Source: Agathobaculum sp. Marseille-P7918 | GTDB lineage: Bacteria; Bacillota; Clostridia; Oscillospirales; Butyricicoccaceae | Direction of reading: 5' to 3' | Assembly: GCF_900625105.1 (NCBI RefSeq) | Contig: NZ_UYYD01000001.1 | Location: forward strand, 248,001 to 312,000 | DNA length: 64,000 bases | Part shown: in pieces, positions 9,604 through 18,687 of the stretch | Numbering within the stretch: position 1 is the first letter of the stretch | How the letters are laid out: every line of letters starts with the position of its first letter | Translations under genes and position numbers: made by a program | Notes under the pieces: generated by a model | What the model was told of the DNA's origin: nothing | Databases searched by the model: none | The model's input: the letters and a program-made list of their open reading frames with translations, nothing else

Positions 9604-11729
9604 GCTGCGGCCTCCGTCGCAGGCACGTCGGCAACCGCGTTGTTATCCAAGTTTGCTTCGTCCGGACGATATTTTTCTACGATGGCTTCCGGCCAATCGC
9701 CATCGGCGTACGCCAGCTGGTACCAATTCTCCTCACCATTCTGCTTGATGCGGGCTACGATTTCCATACTATCCGTGCGCGGATCAATCCAGATGCCCTG
9801 TTTTGCCGCGTTTCGTATGCTGCCAAACCCCATCGTATCCCGGTTTGCCGCGTTCTTCAGCAGCGCCGCGATGTCCGACTTGTCGGTGACCTGCACGGAT
9901 TCCACGCGGTACTCGCCGTTTCCAACCGAATAGCTGAACTGCAGATCGATCATGTCAACATTATCCGTTGTCAGCGGTACCGGGCTGACCCCTGTCAGCT
10001 GCTTGATCAGCGCCAGCGTTTTTTCATCCTCCGCAGTAACATATACATCAGCCTCGTACTGGGTATAGTCCTCGCCCTCGCGCATAAACTGCAGCCGCAG
10101 CACCGGCAAACTATTTTTCTGCCGTGTGAGCGACTCTTCGCGCAGCGTGGTCACAATCTGCCGAATGTCTTGCTCATTCTTCACGGCAGAGACAACATTA
10201 TAGTCGCTTGCGTCGGAGTAAATATCCATGACGAGCGTGCTTTGTTCATCCTCCAGATCCAACTGGAACAACGGCCATGCCGCACGTTTATATTCTTCCG
10301 AAGCATAAATCTGATGCAGCAGCGTCTGCACCTCCGCATCCTCATCCGGCAGCAGGAAAGTGCGCGCCGCACTGCGGCCGCTAAGCTGAAAACGCAGCGT
10401 AATGCTACTGAAATTGCCCTGACCATACAGCGCATCCCGGTTGATCTGCGTGCCGATCTCGCCCAGACGATATGCGGCGTCGATGTTGGCCGCCTCATAA
10501 AGCAGTTCGCTCGCGTCGCCGCCTACACTGACCGCCTGAATATCGTCCCGGTCGGGCAGCCAGCTGTCATAACCGGTCACATCAAACTTCATGCACAGGA
10601 TGCCCGCAAACAGCACCACCAGAATGACTATCAGATGCAGCGGCTTTCCGAGGATCGCACGGAAGTCGAATGCATAAATGATCTCAACAATCCAGTGGAA
10701 CAGCACCGTGCCGATCACCAGACCGATCCAGAACCAGAAGTTCCCGGCGATCATGCTAAACACCATGCCGAACGCCACACCCATAAACAGGCACATGTAA
10801 ACCTTAATGGGCAGTTTCGCGCGCGGGAAAGCCAGCGCCACGCCTGCGCGCTCGCTGCGACGAATGCGGAACAGGAAGAGCGCCAGCGCGGTCGCAGCGA
10901 CTGCAACAATCAGATAAGCGATCAGCAAGCCGACTGCGGAGACCGGGGTTTGCGTTGCAAGCAGACTTGATACCCCTTTTCCGCCCCTTGTAAAGCCGTT
11001 GATTTCAAACATTTCAATCAGCGGAGACAGATAAAACGCTTGCTGCACATGCTCGCTTTCCATTGCATATGTCTGATAAAACTTTTCACACAAACCGACG
11101 AACAGAAAGCGCGCCAACATGGGCGACAGATGCACCCACGCGAGCAGCAGCAGCGTAATGACCGTGTTGCCGCACACGATCGTAGTCAGCACGGTCAGCG
11201 CGTAAATCGTCAGGAACAGGATCAACTGGCTGACCAGCGCGCTGCCGATCGCGCCCCAATCGACCGCCGCACCAAAGCCCATGCCATAAACACAGGCAAC
11301 CGACAGGACAAGCATCACCAAATAGGTGGACAGCGAAAGGATGATGCCGGTCAGAAAGTTGTTTGCAAACAGCCGGGTGCGCAAAATGGGCAGGCTGTGA
11401 TAAAAATCCACCTTTTGGCGGGAATGCAGATACGCGAACATCGCCACACCGCACACGATCGCCATGATAATGAGCATGGTTTTGACAAAATAGTTGCCGC
11501 CGTCCAGCAGGGACGCAACTTGGTTCAGTGCATTTTTCCAATCGATATCGACCAAGTCCGGCAGATCTTTCGTATACCGTGCACGGTTTTCCAGCGCCTT
11601 CTGCATCGTCATCAAAAGCGGCAGCGGCAGGGACAGGAAGAACCCGACACCGCCCAGCACAAAACCCCACAAATTGCGGCGCAGGCTGTCGCCCAGCAGG
11701 CCCTTAGAAGAGAAGTTTCTTGAGGTCAT
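9600..11729 (-). CDS. ABC-2 type transporter permease with large C-terminal soluble domain
   Basis: 709-residue membrane protein. The N-terminal half has about eight to nine hydrophobic segments and contains DFYHSLPILRTR near residue 111, a sequence seen in ABC permeases paired with YtrA-type regulators. The last membrane segment ends near residue 340; the remaining roughly 340 residues are soluble and likely outside the cell. Start chosen at 11729 (MTSRNFSSKG) because GGAGG lies nine bases upstream, inside the end of the ATPase gene. It overlaps the ATPase by 26 bases and VanZ by four. It resembles permeases carrying a DUF6449-type extracytoplasmic domain, but I cannot confirm that family by eye. 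Substrate unknown. Confidence 0.8.
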   Translation of the reverse strand: MTSRNFSSKGLLGDSLRRNLWGFVLGGVGFFLSLPLPLLMTMQKALENRARYTKDLPDLVDIDWKNALNQVASLLDGGNYFVKTMLIIMAIVCGVAMFAYLHSRQKVDFYHSLPILRTRLFANNFLTGIILSLSTYLVMLVLSVACVYGMGFGAAVDWGAIGSALVSQLILFLTIYALTVLTTIVCGNTVITLLLLAWVHLSPMLARFLFVGLCEKFYQTYAMESEHVQQAFYLSPLIEMFEINGFTRGGKGVSSLLATQTPVSAVGLLIAYLIVAVAATALALFLFRIRRSERAGVALAFPRAKLPIKVYMCLFMGVAFGMVFSMIAGNFWFWIGLVIGTVLFHWIVEIIYAFDFRAILGKPLHLIVILVVLFAGILCMKFDVTGYDSWLPDRDDIQAVSVGGDASELLYEAANIDAAYRLGEIGTQINRDALYGQGNFSSITLRFQLSGRSAARTFLLPDEDAEVQTLLHQIYASEEYKRAAWPLFQLDLEDEQSTLVMDIYSDASDYNVVSAVKNEQDIRQIVTTLREESLTRQKNSLPVLRLQFMREGEDYTQYEADVYVTAEDEKTLALIKQLTGVSPVPLTTDNVDMIDLQFSYSVGNGEYRVESVQVTDKSDIAALLKNAANRDTMGFGSIRNAAKQGIWIDPRTDSMEIVARIKQNGEENWYQLAYADGDWPEAIVEKYRPDEANLDNNAVADVPATEAAA

Positions 11730-12603
11730 ACCCCGCCACCTCCGTTTCATTGATAAAGATTTCCTCCAGCGTCAGCGGCAGCAGTTCGCAGAAGCTGGGG
11801 TGCATCGCGTTTACCTTGGCCAGCAGCTCTTCCCGGCTGCCGCGCGCCGTCAGGGTGTACAGCGAACCGCGCTGCTCCAGATGCAGCAAATCCATGTCCT
11901 GCCATGCATCCGCCGGCAGCGGTTCTGTGAAGATACACTGCATTTTGAACATGCCGAGCTTCATCTCATCCAGATCACGCGAAAACAGGATGCCGCCGCG
12001 GTGCAGCAGACCGACATGATCACAAATATCCTCCAGCTCTCGCAGGTTATGGGACGCGATCACCGGCGTCAGGCCGCGGCTCTCAACATCCTCGGCAAAC
12101 AGGCTCTTGACCGTCTGCCGCACGACTGGGTCCAGACCGTCGAACGTCTCGTCGCAGAACAGATAGTCCGTGCCGGCGCAAATGCCGCAAATCACCGATA
12201 CCTGTTTTTTCATGCCCTTGGAAAACGTGCGGATTTTCCGTTTTTCGTCCAGACCGAAGCCCTGCATCAGCTTTCGATAGCGATCCTCATTGAAATGCGG
12301 ATAAAACCGCTTGTAGTAATTCTTCATCTCCTCCGGCGTGCAGTTGGAAAAGAAAAACTGCTCGTCGGAAATAAAGAAAAACCGTTCTTTCAGCGCAATG
12401 TTTTCAAAAATATCCGCATCATCGATGCGCACTGCACCTTCATCCGGCCGCAGAATCCCTGCCAGCATACGAAGGAACGTCGATTTGCCCGCCCCGTTGG
12501 AACCGATCAGACCGTAAACTGATCCGTCCCGCACTTCTGCACATACATGATCGACCGCAGTAATATTGTCAAAGCGTTTGGTTGCATTTTCCGCTGTAAT
12601 CAT
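11704..12603 (-). CDS. ABC transporter ATP-binding protein
   Basis: 299-residue ABC ATPase. Walker A is GSNGAGKS near residue 36; the signature is FSKGMKKQVS; Walker B is YLFCDETFDGLD; the H-loop is VIASHNLRE. The signature LSGGQ is replaced by FSKGM, a common variant in YtrB-like exporters. Start placed at 12603 (MITAENATKRF), where GGAGAGGAG precedes the ATG and the codon overlaps the GntR stop. It drives the 709-residue permease encoded next. The roughly 100-residue C-terminal extension past the ATPase core is typical of ABC-2 exporters. Confidence 0.92.
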   Translation of the reverse strand: MITAENATKRFDNITAVDHVCAEVRDGSVYGLIGSNGAGKSTFLRMLAGILRPDEGAVRIDDADIFENIALKERFFFISDEQFFFSNCTPEEMKNYYKRFYPHFNEDRYRKLMQGFGLDEKRKIRTFSKGMKKQVSVICGICAGTDYLFCDETFDGLDPVVRQTVKSLFAEDVESRGLTPVIASHNLRELEDICDHVGLLHRGGILFSRDLDEMKLGMFKMQCIFTEPLPADAWQDMDLLHLEQRGSLYTLTARGSREELLAKVNAMHPSFCELLPLTLEEIFINETEVAGYDLKKLLF

Positions 12604-12968
12604 GCTTTCTCCTCTCCTTCCTCCAACCACCGGCGCATCTGTTCATCCGTTGCGCCCAGCATATGTGCCTGTACGGCAAGTGTGTGGATCTGTGCTGCGA
12701 TTTCGTCCAGACGTCTCTGCCGCAGCGCCGCCGTATCATCTGAAATGAAATTCCCGCGCCCTTTGGCAGAATAAATCACGCCGCGCCGTTCAAGCTCCGC
12801 ATATGCGCGTTGAATGGTGTTCGGGTTAATCGAAAGCTCCATGGCAAGCTGCCTGACACTGGGCAGCTGACTGCCGGCCGGCAGCGCGCCGCGCAGCGCA
12901 AGGTTTTCCACGCCATCCACGATCTGCTCATAAATCGGCCGCGCATCCCGGTAATCAATCTTGATCAC
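12600..12968 (-). CDS. GntR family regulator, YtrA subfamily
   Basis: 122-residue short GntR repressor: a winged helix-turn-helix at residues 10-75 (IYEQIVDGVENLALRG, LPSVRQLAMELSINPNTIQRAY) and a short helical C-terminal dimerisation tail. It lacks a large effector domain, which marks the YtrA subfamily. These repress ABC transporter operons and respond to cell-wall-active compounds in Bacillus. It is the first gene of a four-gene overlapping operon and has a consensus promoter at 13026-13054 with an inverted repeat between promoter and start, so autoregulation is likely. Confidence 0.9.
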   Translation of the reverse strand: MIKIDYRDARPIYEQIVDGVENLALRGALPAGSQLPSVRQLAMELSINPNTIQRAYAELERRGVIYSAKGRGNFISDDTAALRQRRLDEIAAQIHTLAVQAHMLGATDEQMRRWLEEGEEKA

Positions 12969-12995
12969 ACCCGCGCCTCCTTTCCTTCAGTGTTC

Positions 12996-13054
12996 TATCT
13001 GTACTATATGTGTTAATACAGTTAGAGTATAGCCGGAGCAACGCATTCTGTCAA
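12996..13054 (-). promoter_or_regulatory. GntR-ABC-VanZ operon promoter and candidate operator
   Basis: TTGACA (13049-13054), 17-bp spacer, TATACT (13026-13031) on the minus strand is a near-perfect sigma-A promoter. Just downstream lies an inverted repeat CTGTA-N13-TACAG, overlapping the start of transcription, which is a candidate site for the GntR repressor. Confidence 0.7.
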
Positions 13055-13074
13055 TAGCTTTTTTCAAATGCTTA

Positions 13075-13083
13075 TGATATAAT
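13075..13083 (+). promoter_or_regulatory. ung extended -10 promoter element
   Basis: TGA followed by TATAAT (13078-13083), 29 bases before the ung start; -35 is poor. Confidence 0.55.
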
Positions 13084-13111
13084 GTTAGCAAACCCGATGC
13101 AGGAGGTTATC

Positions 13112-13789
13112 ATGGTACATTTAGGAAACGACTGGGATGAAATACTGGCGGATGAATTTCAGCAGGACTATTACAAACGCATTCGCTACTGGCTGAAAAA
13201 GGAATACGCGGAACAGACCATTTACCCTCCCATGAACGATATTTTCAACGCCCTGCGATACACCGCATACGCGGACGTCAAAGCAGTGCTGCTTGGGCAG
13301 GATCCCTATCACGGCCCAGGACAGGCGCACGGGCTGTGTTTTTCGGTGCAGCCCGGTGTGGCGCCGCCTCCCAGCCTGCAAAATATTTTCAAGGAACTCA
13401 AGAGCGATCTCGGCATCGATCCGCCGCAGAATGGCACACTGACGCCATGGGCCAAACATGGTGTCCTGCTGCTCAACACGACCTTGACCGTCCGGCGCGG
13501 ACAGGCCAACAGCCATAAGAACATCGGTTGGACCACCTTTACCGACCATGTGATCCAAAAGCTCAACGAGCGGGAAAAGCCAATCGTCTTTCTCCTTTGG
13601 GGCGGCAATGCCCGTTCAAAAAAGAAGCTGATTACCGCGCCGCAGCATCTTGTTCTGGAATGCGCGCACCCCTCCCCTCTCTCGGCCTACAACGGCTTTT
13701 TCGGCTGCCGCCATTTCTCCAAGTGCAACGCCTTTCTCGAGCAGCACGGCATCGAGCCGATCGACTGGGATCTGCGGCACGCGGAGTAA
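13112..13789 (+). CDS. ung: Uracil-DNA glycosylase
   Basis: 225-residue family 1 uracil-DNA glycosylase, which excises uracil from DNA in base-excision repair. The catalytic motif GQDPYHG contains the general base Asp64, and the second motif HPSPLSAYNGFFGCRHFS is intact. Start chosen at 13112 (MVHLGNDWDE), because AGGAGG lies seven bases upstream. Length and motifs match the family. A shared terminator follows. Confidence 0.97.
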   Translation: MVHLGNDWDEILADEFQQDYYKRIRYWLKKEYAEQTIYPPMNDIFNALRYTAYADVKAVLLGQDPYHGPGQAHGLCFSVQPGVAPPPSLQNIFKELKSDLGIDPPQNGTLTPWAKHGVLLLNTTLTVRRGQANSHKNIGWTTFTDHVIQKLNEREKPIVFLLWGGNARSKKKLITAPQHLVLECAHPSPLSAYNGFFGCRHFSKCNAFLEQHGIEPIDWDLRHAE

Positions 13790-13809
13790 TCAATCACTTC
13801 TATTGCATA

Positions 13810-13840
13810 AAAAAACCACGCTGCAACAGCGTGGTTTTTT
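13810..13840. terminator. Bidirectional terminator between ung and the SLH protein gene
   Basis: Fourteen-base stem (13810-13823 and 13827-13840) with A-tract on the left and T-tract on the right; serves both convergent genes. Confidence 0.9.
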
Positions 13841-13842
13841 CT

Positions 13843-16800
13843 TTATGACTGCGAAATCATCTTATCGCCCAGGAACAGATCCCCGGCATATCCGTATACA
13901 TAGGTTGTGACCGCACTGTCAACATGCTTCACAGACGCAGAATCGAAAATCAGATAGGTGCGTCCGTCCTCTGCCGAAACAATCGCAACCGGATTGCCTT
14001 CGCACAGATAGTCGTACGCAAGTTCCGTATCCGCCTGAATAATACCTTTTCCCACTGCCGTCTCAGAGTCATACGCATATACTGCGTCTCCTGTTTTCAG
14101 CAGCGTATCCTCGCCCGGAGCCGAAGCGTAGGACAGCGGGACCATCACATCGCGGCCATTCATTGTGCCGCCTCCGACTTCGATTGCCGTCACCTTGAAA
14201 ATCAGCTTGTAGTCGTATTGGTCATCATTAATCTGATATCCATCCGTACCCTGATACACCTTCAGGTCCAGCGCGTCCAACGGATTGGTCGTGTTATCCG
14301 AAATCATGTATTGTCCTTCGATCGAATCTCGATAGGCTTCATTGAGCAGGATTTTCGTTCCGTTGGCACTGAAAATACCGGCATTTTCCGCGCGTACCAC
14401 ACCGTTGAATGTGATATTCTCCAGAACCACCAACTCGCGGACCTTTTCCAATTGCTCTGTCTGATCGGTAATCCCACTGTTTTTAAGCATCACATCAATG
14501 TACGCATGATAAGACGGATTGCCAAACAACAGACCCGCATATTTCTGACCAGAGACATTGCCGTTCATGGTGCAGTTTCTCAAAACCAGCAGCGGACAGT
14601 CCTCCCATTTTTCCGCCGGGAAGTAACCCGAACCAATAAAGCCGGACGTGCAGGTGGCTGTATTCTGAACGCTGGCATTGACCGTGCAATTCTCCAGCGT
14701 GATCGTCTGACGCTCCGTGGGGTTTTGCCGGCTGTCAAACACGCAGCCCATAATCAGGAAACCGAAGTTCGACTGATTTTCCAGCTTGACCGTACACGCC
14801 GCCGTCGCCGTGATATCCGACAGAGTCAGATGATCCACCAGCCACGGGTCAGTCGTCACGGTCAGTCCAACCGAAGCATTGGAAACCAGAGAAAGGTTTC
14901 GCACGGTTACATCGCCGTAAACCTGACCGAACAGCGGCAAAGCCTTTTTGGCCGACTGTGCGGAAGCGGCAATGGAATACCCCTGTCCGTTGTAGGAACC
15001 GCAAAACGCGGAAATGCTCTTATCCAGCCCAGAGAGATCCGCTGTCTGCACAAACCAGAATGGCGTACCGGATTTCATTTTGGCTGCCAGATACTCGATC
15101 GCCGCAAATTCCTTTGCATTCGCAATCTCATACGGCGCCTGCTCGGTGCCAAAGCCGCCGGAAAACGCCTTGATCCATGCCTGCTTGCCGCCAACTTCCA
15201 GCTGCAGATAGCCTTCCGGCGCATGCACCGTGACCCCGCCCCGGTCACTGTATACCGGCGCAGCCTCTTCGAAAATCGAAGTCGCATCAAAGGTCAGCGA
15301 AGTTTCATTTTCCTCCACCTGACAGTCGATATTGACGCCGCCCCACGCATTGCCCACGGTATGCAGTCCCACCGCAGTTACCGAAGAGCTGTTGACCGTC
15401 AGACCGGCGCCCAAGCTATTCTGCAGCGTGACATTTTCCAGCTTCAGATCCGCCACACAATACGGCTGCAGACCATAGGCCTTTCCGCTGCTGTTCAGCG
15501 TCAGGTTTTTGATGGTGACATGATCGGCCGCTTCGCCTTCCACGCCGAGCAGGTGCTTTTCCAGATTGCTGCTTCCTCCAGTCCAGGTATCCGCTGCCGT
15601 GATGGTCTTGCCATTGCCATTGATCGTGCAGGACACCGACACAAACAGCTTTTTCTCTGTTTGGAAATCCGCGGTTACCAGAATATTCTTACCTGCTTGG
15701 ATCGCAGCGTTCCACGTTTCCGCGCTGTCCACCTGTGCCCATGTGGGATCTATTTCGCCGCACGAACAAATGCCGTCGGTATACTGGTGGCTATGGCTGC
15801 TGCCGCCGGAAGAACCGCCAGAGGAACCGCCCGAAGACGAACCGCCATTGGATTCAACGGGCGTTGTTGCGGTCTCGCCCGCACCGATCGTACCGTTTCC
15901 AGTCGTGACCGATTCCGAGCTGTTGTTTTCCACCTTGGTGCCCGCAGTGGAGACCGTCACATTGGTGGCGTTTTCCGCTGCCTCAACGCAGGAAACCGTG
16001 CCGGAGCCTTCCACCGTCGTGCCACTGCCGGCGGTACTGATCAGATCGATTTTGGAGCCGCCCTGCGCCGCAATGGCAGCATCCGAAACCGCGTCATTGA
16101 CCGCAATGGTTCCGACCGTTCCGGCCACCTGCACCGTCGTGCTGTCCGCTGCAACCGAAACCTGTCCCACGGCTGCATTGCCCAAAACAATGACGGTCGC
16201 ATCCACTGCATCTTCCGTCACCATTACTTGCTTGACGGTATCGCTGATTTCCACAACTGCACCGGCACCCTGCACACGCACTTGCTCCACTGCGCCGTTC
16301 AGTTTCACCGTGTCCGCGCCTGCGTCCACCGTAAACAGACCAACCTCAGCATGATCCTCCACGGAAACGCGCACCGTGCTGTTTTGCCGACCTACAATGA
16401 CCGGTCCGATCACGCTGTCGCCCTTGATGATCACCGAATGTACGCCGCCGCCGCGGATAATCAGTTTGCCTTTCACGGCAACGCTGTCGAGGACAACATG
16501 TCCATCCCCAACACCTTCGGCCACAATCAGATCACCGAATACCGTCATGTTCTTGAGCGTGACCTGATCCGCATTGATGACGGCAGAACCATTGATGTCT
16601 TCCGTATATTCCCCGGCATTCTGATAAAAACCAACGAACACATTGTCCAGAATCGTGATGACTTCCGCACGGGTAATCCCTGCTTCCGGAGCGAAACGAC
16701 CGTCGCTTCCCTGAATGTACCCTTTATCTGCCATCGCGTTGACGGCGCCAACCGCCCAATCCGCAATTTCCTTTTGGTCACCAAATGCCGCATCCGGCGC

Positions 16801-17211
16801 ATTCTGTGTATCCAGCTTGAGCACACGGGCAAACACAACAGCTGCTTCCTGGCGGGTAATGGTATCAGATGGCCGCACCGTACCAGCAGCATCGCCTGCA
16901 ATCACGCCAGCGGCATTTGCTCCGAGGATAGCATCCGTATACCAGCTGTTATCCAGATCGGAAAAGGTGTTATCCGCCTTGACCTGATATTCCATCACGC
17001 GATCGAGCATAACCGCAAACTCGCCACGGGTAATACTGCGATCCGGCCGCACGCTGCCATCTTCATATCCCTGTATGATGCCGTAGTTCATCCAGGTGTT
17101 CATTGCCTGCTTCGCCCAATGGCCATCCAGATCTTTTGCCGCCATGGCCGAAGGCATCATGCACAAAACCAATGCCCCGGCAGCCGTGGCTGACAGGATT
17201 TTCTTTTTCAT
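13843..17211 (-). CDS. SLH-domain surface protein with beta-helix-like and pectate-lyase-like region
   Basis: 1122-residue exported protein. Signal peptide 1-25 (MKKKILSATAAGALVLCMMP). Three SLH domains follow (about 26-200: DLDGHWAKQAMNTW, FSDLDNSWYTDAILGANAAGVI, WAVGAVNAMADKGYIQG), which anchor proteins to pyruvylated secondary wall polymer. Residues about 205-450 are repetitive Val/Gly/Asp/Thr-rich beta-strand sequence, likely a beta-helix. A Ser/Gly linker (about 453-475) leads to a CSCGE motif common in surface proteins of gut Firmicutes, then further repeats resembling right-handed parallel beta-helices (TIKNLTLNSS, LKLENVTLQNS). No catalytic site is evident. AAAGGAG precedes the ATG; a promoter lies 120 bases upstream. 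Probably an S-layer-associated adhesin or structural protein. Confidence 0.85.
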   Translation of the reverse strand: MKKKILSATAAGALVLCMMPSAMAAKDLDGHWAKQAMNTWMNYGIIQGYEDGSVRPDRSITRGEFAVMLDRVMEYQVKADNTFSDLDNSWYTDAILGANAAGVIAGDAAGTVRPSDTITRQEAAVVFARVLKLDTQNAPDAAFGDQKEIADWAVGAVNAMADKGYIQGSDGRFAPEAGITRAEVITILDNVFVGFYQNAGEYTEDINGSAVINADQVTLKNMTVFGDLIVAEGVGDGHVVLDSVAVKGKLIIRGGGVHSVIIKGDSVIGPVIVGRQNSTVRVSVEDHAEVGLFTVDAGADTVKLNGAVEQVRVQGAGAVVEISDTVKQVMVTEDAVDATVIVLGNAAVGQVSVAADSTTVQVAGTVGTIAVNDAVSDAAIAAQGGSKIDLISTAGSGTTVEGSGTVSCVEAAENATNVTVSTAGTKVENNSSESVTTGNGTIGAGETATTPVESNGGSSSGGSSGGSSGGSSHSHQYTDGICSCGEIDPTWAQVDSAETWNAAIQAGKNILVTADFQTEKKLFVSVSCTINGNGKTITAADTWTGGSSNLEKHLLGVEGEAADHVTIKNLTLNSSGKAYGLQPYCVADLKLENVTLQNSLGAGLTVNSSSVTAVGLHTVGNAWGGVNIDCQVEENETSLTFDATSIFEEAAPVYSDRGGVTVHAPEGYLQLEVGGKQAWIKAFSGGFGTEQAPYEIANAKEFAAIEYLAAKMKSGTPFWFVQTADLSGLDKSISAFCGSYNGQGYSIAASAQSAKKALPLFGQVYGDVTVRNLSLVSNASVGLTVTTDPWLVDHLTLSDITATAACTVKLENQSNFGFLIMGCVFDSRQNPTERQTITLENCTVNASVQNTATCTSGFIGSGYFPAEKWEDCPLLVLRNCTMNGNVSGQKYAGLLFGNPSYHAYIDVMLKNSGITDQTEQLEKVRELVVLENITFNGVVRAENAGIFSANGTKILLNEAYRDSIEGQYMISDNTTNPLDALDLKVYQGTDGYQINDDQYDYKLIFKVTAIEVGGGTMNGRDVMVPLSYASAPGEDTLLKTGDAVYAYDSETAVGKGIIQADTELAYDYLCEGNPVAIVSAEDGRTYLIFDSASVKHVDSAVTTYVYGYAGDLFLGDKMISQS

Positions 17212-17502
17212 TCGTTTTCTCCTTTAAATATCATCCTACACCGTGTTCTTTGTTCATCAATGCGTTTTCCTGCCACATATAGGCATGCCATTTTGATGAA
17301 ACCCTATCTGCGTCAAGACAGTCTTGCTTAGTATAGCAAAATTTCTTTCTCCTGCCAAGCACTATGTTTACCACATTTGTATATTATTGGATTATTCATA
17401 AAATTTTTTGCAAAACGCATTGATTCTATGTAGGTATTTCCAAATAAACCGTTGTCGCTATCCTTTTTTTGACTGTAAACGCCATCAACACACAGTCCCT
17501 TT
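17212..17502. other. Intergenic region upstream of the SLH gene
   Basis: About 290 bases containing the long 5' leader and promoter of the SLH gene (17330-17358) and an AT-rich stretch (17360-17500) in which I see no gene or repeat. Confidence 0.6.
17314..17358 (-). promoter_or_regulatory. SLH gene promoter with palindrome at the start site
   Basis: TTGGCA (17353-17358), 17-bp spacer, TATACT (17330-17335) on the minus strand. A perfect palindrome CAAGAC-A-GTCTTG (17314-17326) lies across the expected transcription start and is a candidate repressor site. Confidence 0.7.
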
Positions 17503-17540
17503 ACAAAAAAGCAGGGAGACCATAAATATGGTCTCCCTGC
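17503..17540 (-). terminator. Terminator of the LacI-type regulator gene
   Basis: Thirteen-base perfect stem (17511-17523 and 17528-17540) followed on the minus strand by TTTTTTG. Confidence 0.92.
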
Positions 17541-17558
17541 TTCTTTCGGTTCTCTGCT

Positions 17559-18629
17559 TTATGCTTTGCTGTCGGGCAATTCACGGTCAAACCGCATCAA
17601 ATCACTATTATATTTGGTTCGAATCGCAATATCCGTATACAACAGCTCACGTTCTGGCTGTTTTTTATGCATCAGGTACTCATACAGCAGATACGGCGGT
17701 CGATATCCCTGTTCAAACGCTTCCTGATCGAGCACAATGCTCAGACTGTCAGATTGCAGCAGGCGCATATTGGGCTCATTCAGGTCATATGCGATGATTT
17801 TAACCTGTCCTTTTCGGCCCTCTTCGTCCACCGCCTGACACACGCCTTCCTGTCCATTCGAAGCGACATAAATGCCCACAAGATCCGGGTTTTCCCGCAG
17901 TGCATGCTGCGTAATCTCGTGCGCATAATCATCTCTGTCAAAACAGGGCTGAAACGGTAAGATCCGCAGATCACATGCGCCCGGTTGCTGAAGCGTATCC
18001 AAAAAACCATTCAGTCGGTTGTTATGAGCCGTATTGTTCAAATGTCCGGCAAGCGGCAGCACCTTGCTGCCCGCGGGCAGCATTTGGCACATCAAACCAG
18101 CAGCGGTTTGCCCCGCACGATAATTATCCATACCGATAAAACAGATTCGCTTGCTTCCCGGGATGTCGGAATTCAGGGTAATCACAGGAATGCCCTGCTC
18201 ATACAGCCCGTTGATACACTGCCGCAGCTCCGAAGTGTTGTTTGGGGAAATGGCAAGCCCCTGTATGCCTTGCGAAGTCAATTCCTCAATACTTTCGAGC
18301 ACCAGTTCTTCGTCCAGACCGCGCAATTCACGCACAATAAATTCCACGCCGGATGCACGCAGCTCGGACGCGGCACGTCTGAGCCCTTCGCGTACGATCT
18401 GCATGGTCGGCGTTTCGACAGACTGCAAAATCGCGCCAATCTTGAAATCACGCTTTGTTCGCACCAACGCCTGCCCCACCAGATTGGGCTTGTAGCCCAG
18501 ATCGGCCGCAATCTGATGGATGCGTGCAGCAACCTCTGGATTGACACGGCCGCGGTTGTGCAGCGCACGGTCCACTGTGCCGCGCGAAACCCCTGCCAAT
18601 TCGGCAATCTGCTGTGCAGTAACTGCCAT
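17559..18629 (-). CDS. LacI family transcriptional regulator of the inositol module
   Basis: 356-residue LacI-family regulator. The N-terminal helix-turn-helix and hinge occupy residues 1-50 (TAQQIAELAGVSRGTVDRAL); residues about 60-340 form a periplasmic-binding-protein-like sugar-binding domain of the Peripla_BP_4 type. Start at 18629 (MAVTAQQIAE) follows GGGAGGGAG. It is divergent from the GPH transporter gene and so probably controls it, iolG and iolI. Its promoter carries a TGCACGCA-type motif between -35 and -10, which also occurs in front of the transporter and iolG. The inducer is inferred to be an inositol or an inositol derivative. Confidence 0.88.
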   Translation of the reverse strand: MAVTAQQIAELAGVSRGTVDRALHNRGRVNPEVAARIHQIAADLGYKPNLVGQALVRTKRDFKIGAILQSVETPTMQIVREGLRRAASELRASGVEFIVRELRGLDEELVLESIEELTSQGIQGLAISPNNTSELRQCINGLYEQGIPVITLNSDIPGSKRICFIGMDNYRAGQTAAGLMCQMLPAGSKVLPLAGHLNNTAHNNRLNGFLDTLQQPGACDLRILPFQPCFDRDDYAHEITQHALRENPDLVGIYVASNGQEGVCQAVDEEGRKGQVKIIAYDLNEPNMRLLQSDSLSIVLDQEAFEQGYRPPYLLYEYLMHKKQPERELLYTDIAIRTKYNSDLMRFDRELPDSKA

Positions 18630-18659
18630 GATTTCTCCCTCCCAACCGGATGTACCATC

Positions 18660-18687
18660 AGTATAGCACACTGCACGCATTTTGCAA
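18660..18687 (-). promoter_or_regulatory. LacI gene promoter with embedded operator-like motif
   Basis: TTGCAA (18682-18687), 16-bp spacer, TATACT (18660-18665) on the minus strand. The motif TGCACGCATTTTGCA (18672-18686) fills the spacer, which would suit autorepression. Confidence 0.7.

Noticed and set aside
13924-17193. A 1089-codon open frame on the plus strand opposite the SLH protein gene
   Set aside because: It is antisense to a gene with signal peptide, SLH domains and a good ribosome site; its translation is rich in Arg and His without any domain and it has no ribosome binding site. It is a codon-bias shadow.
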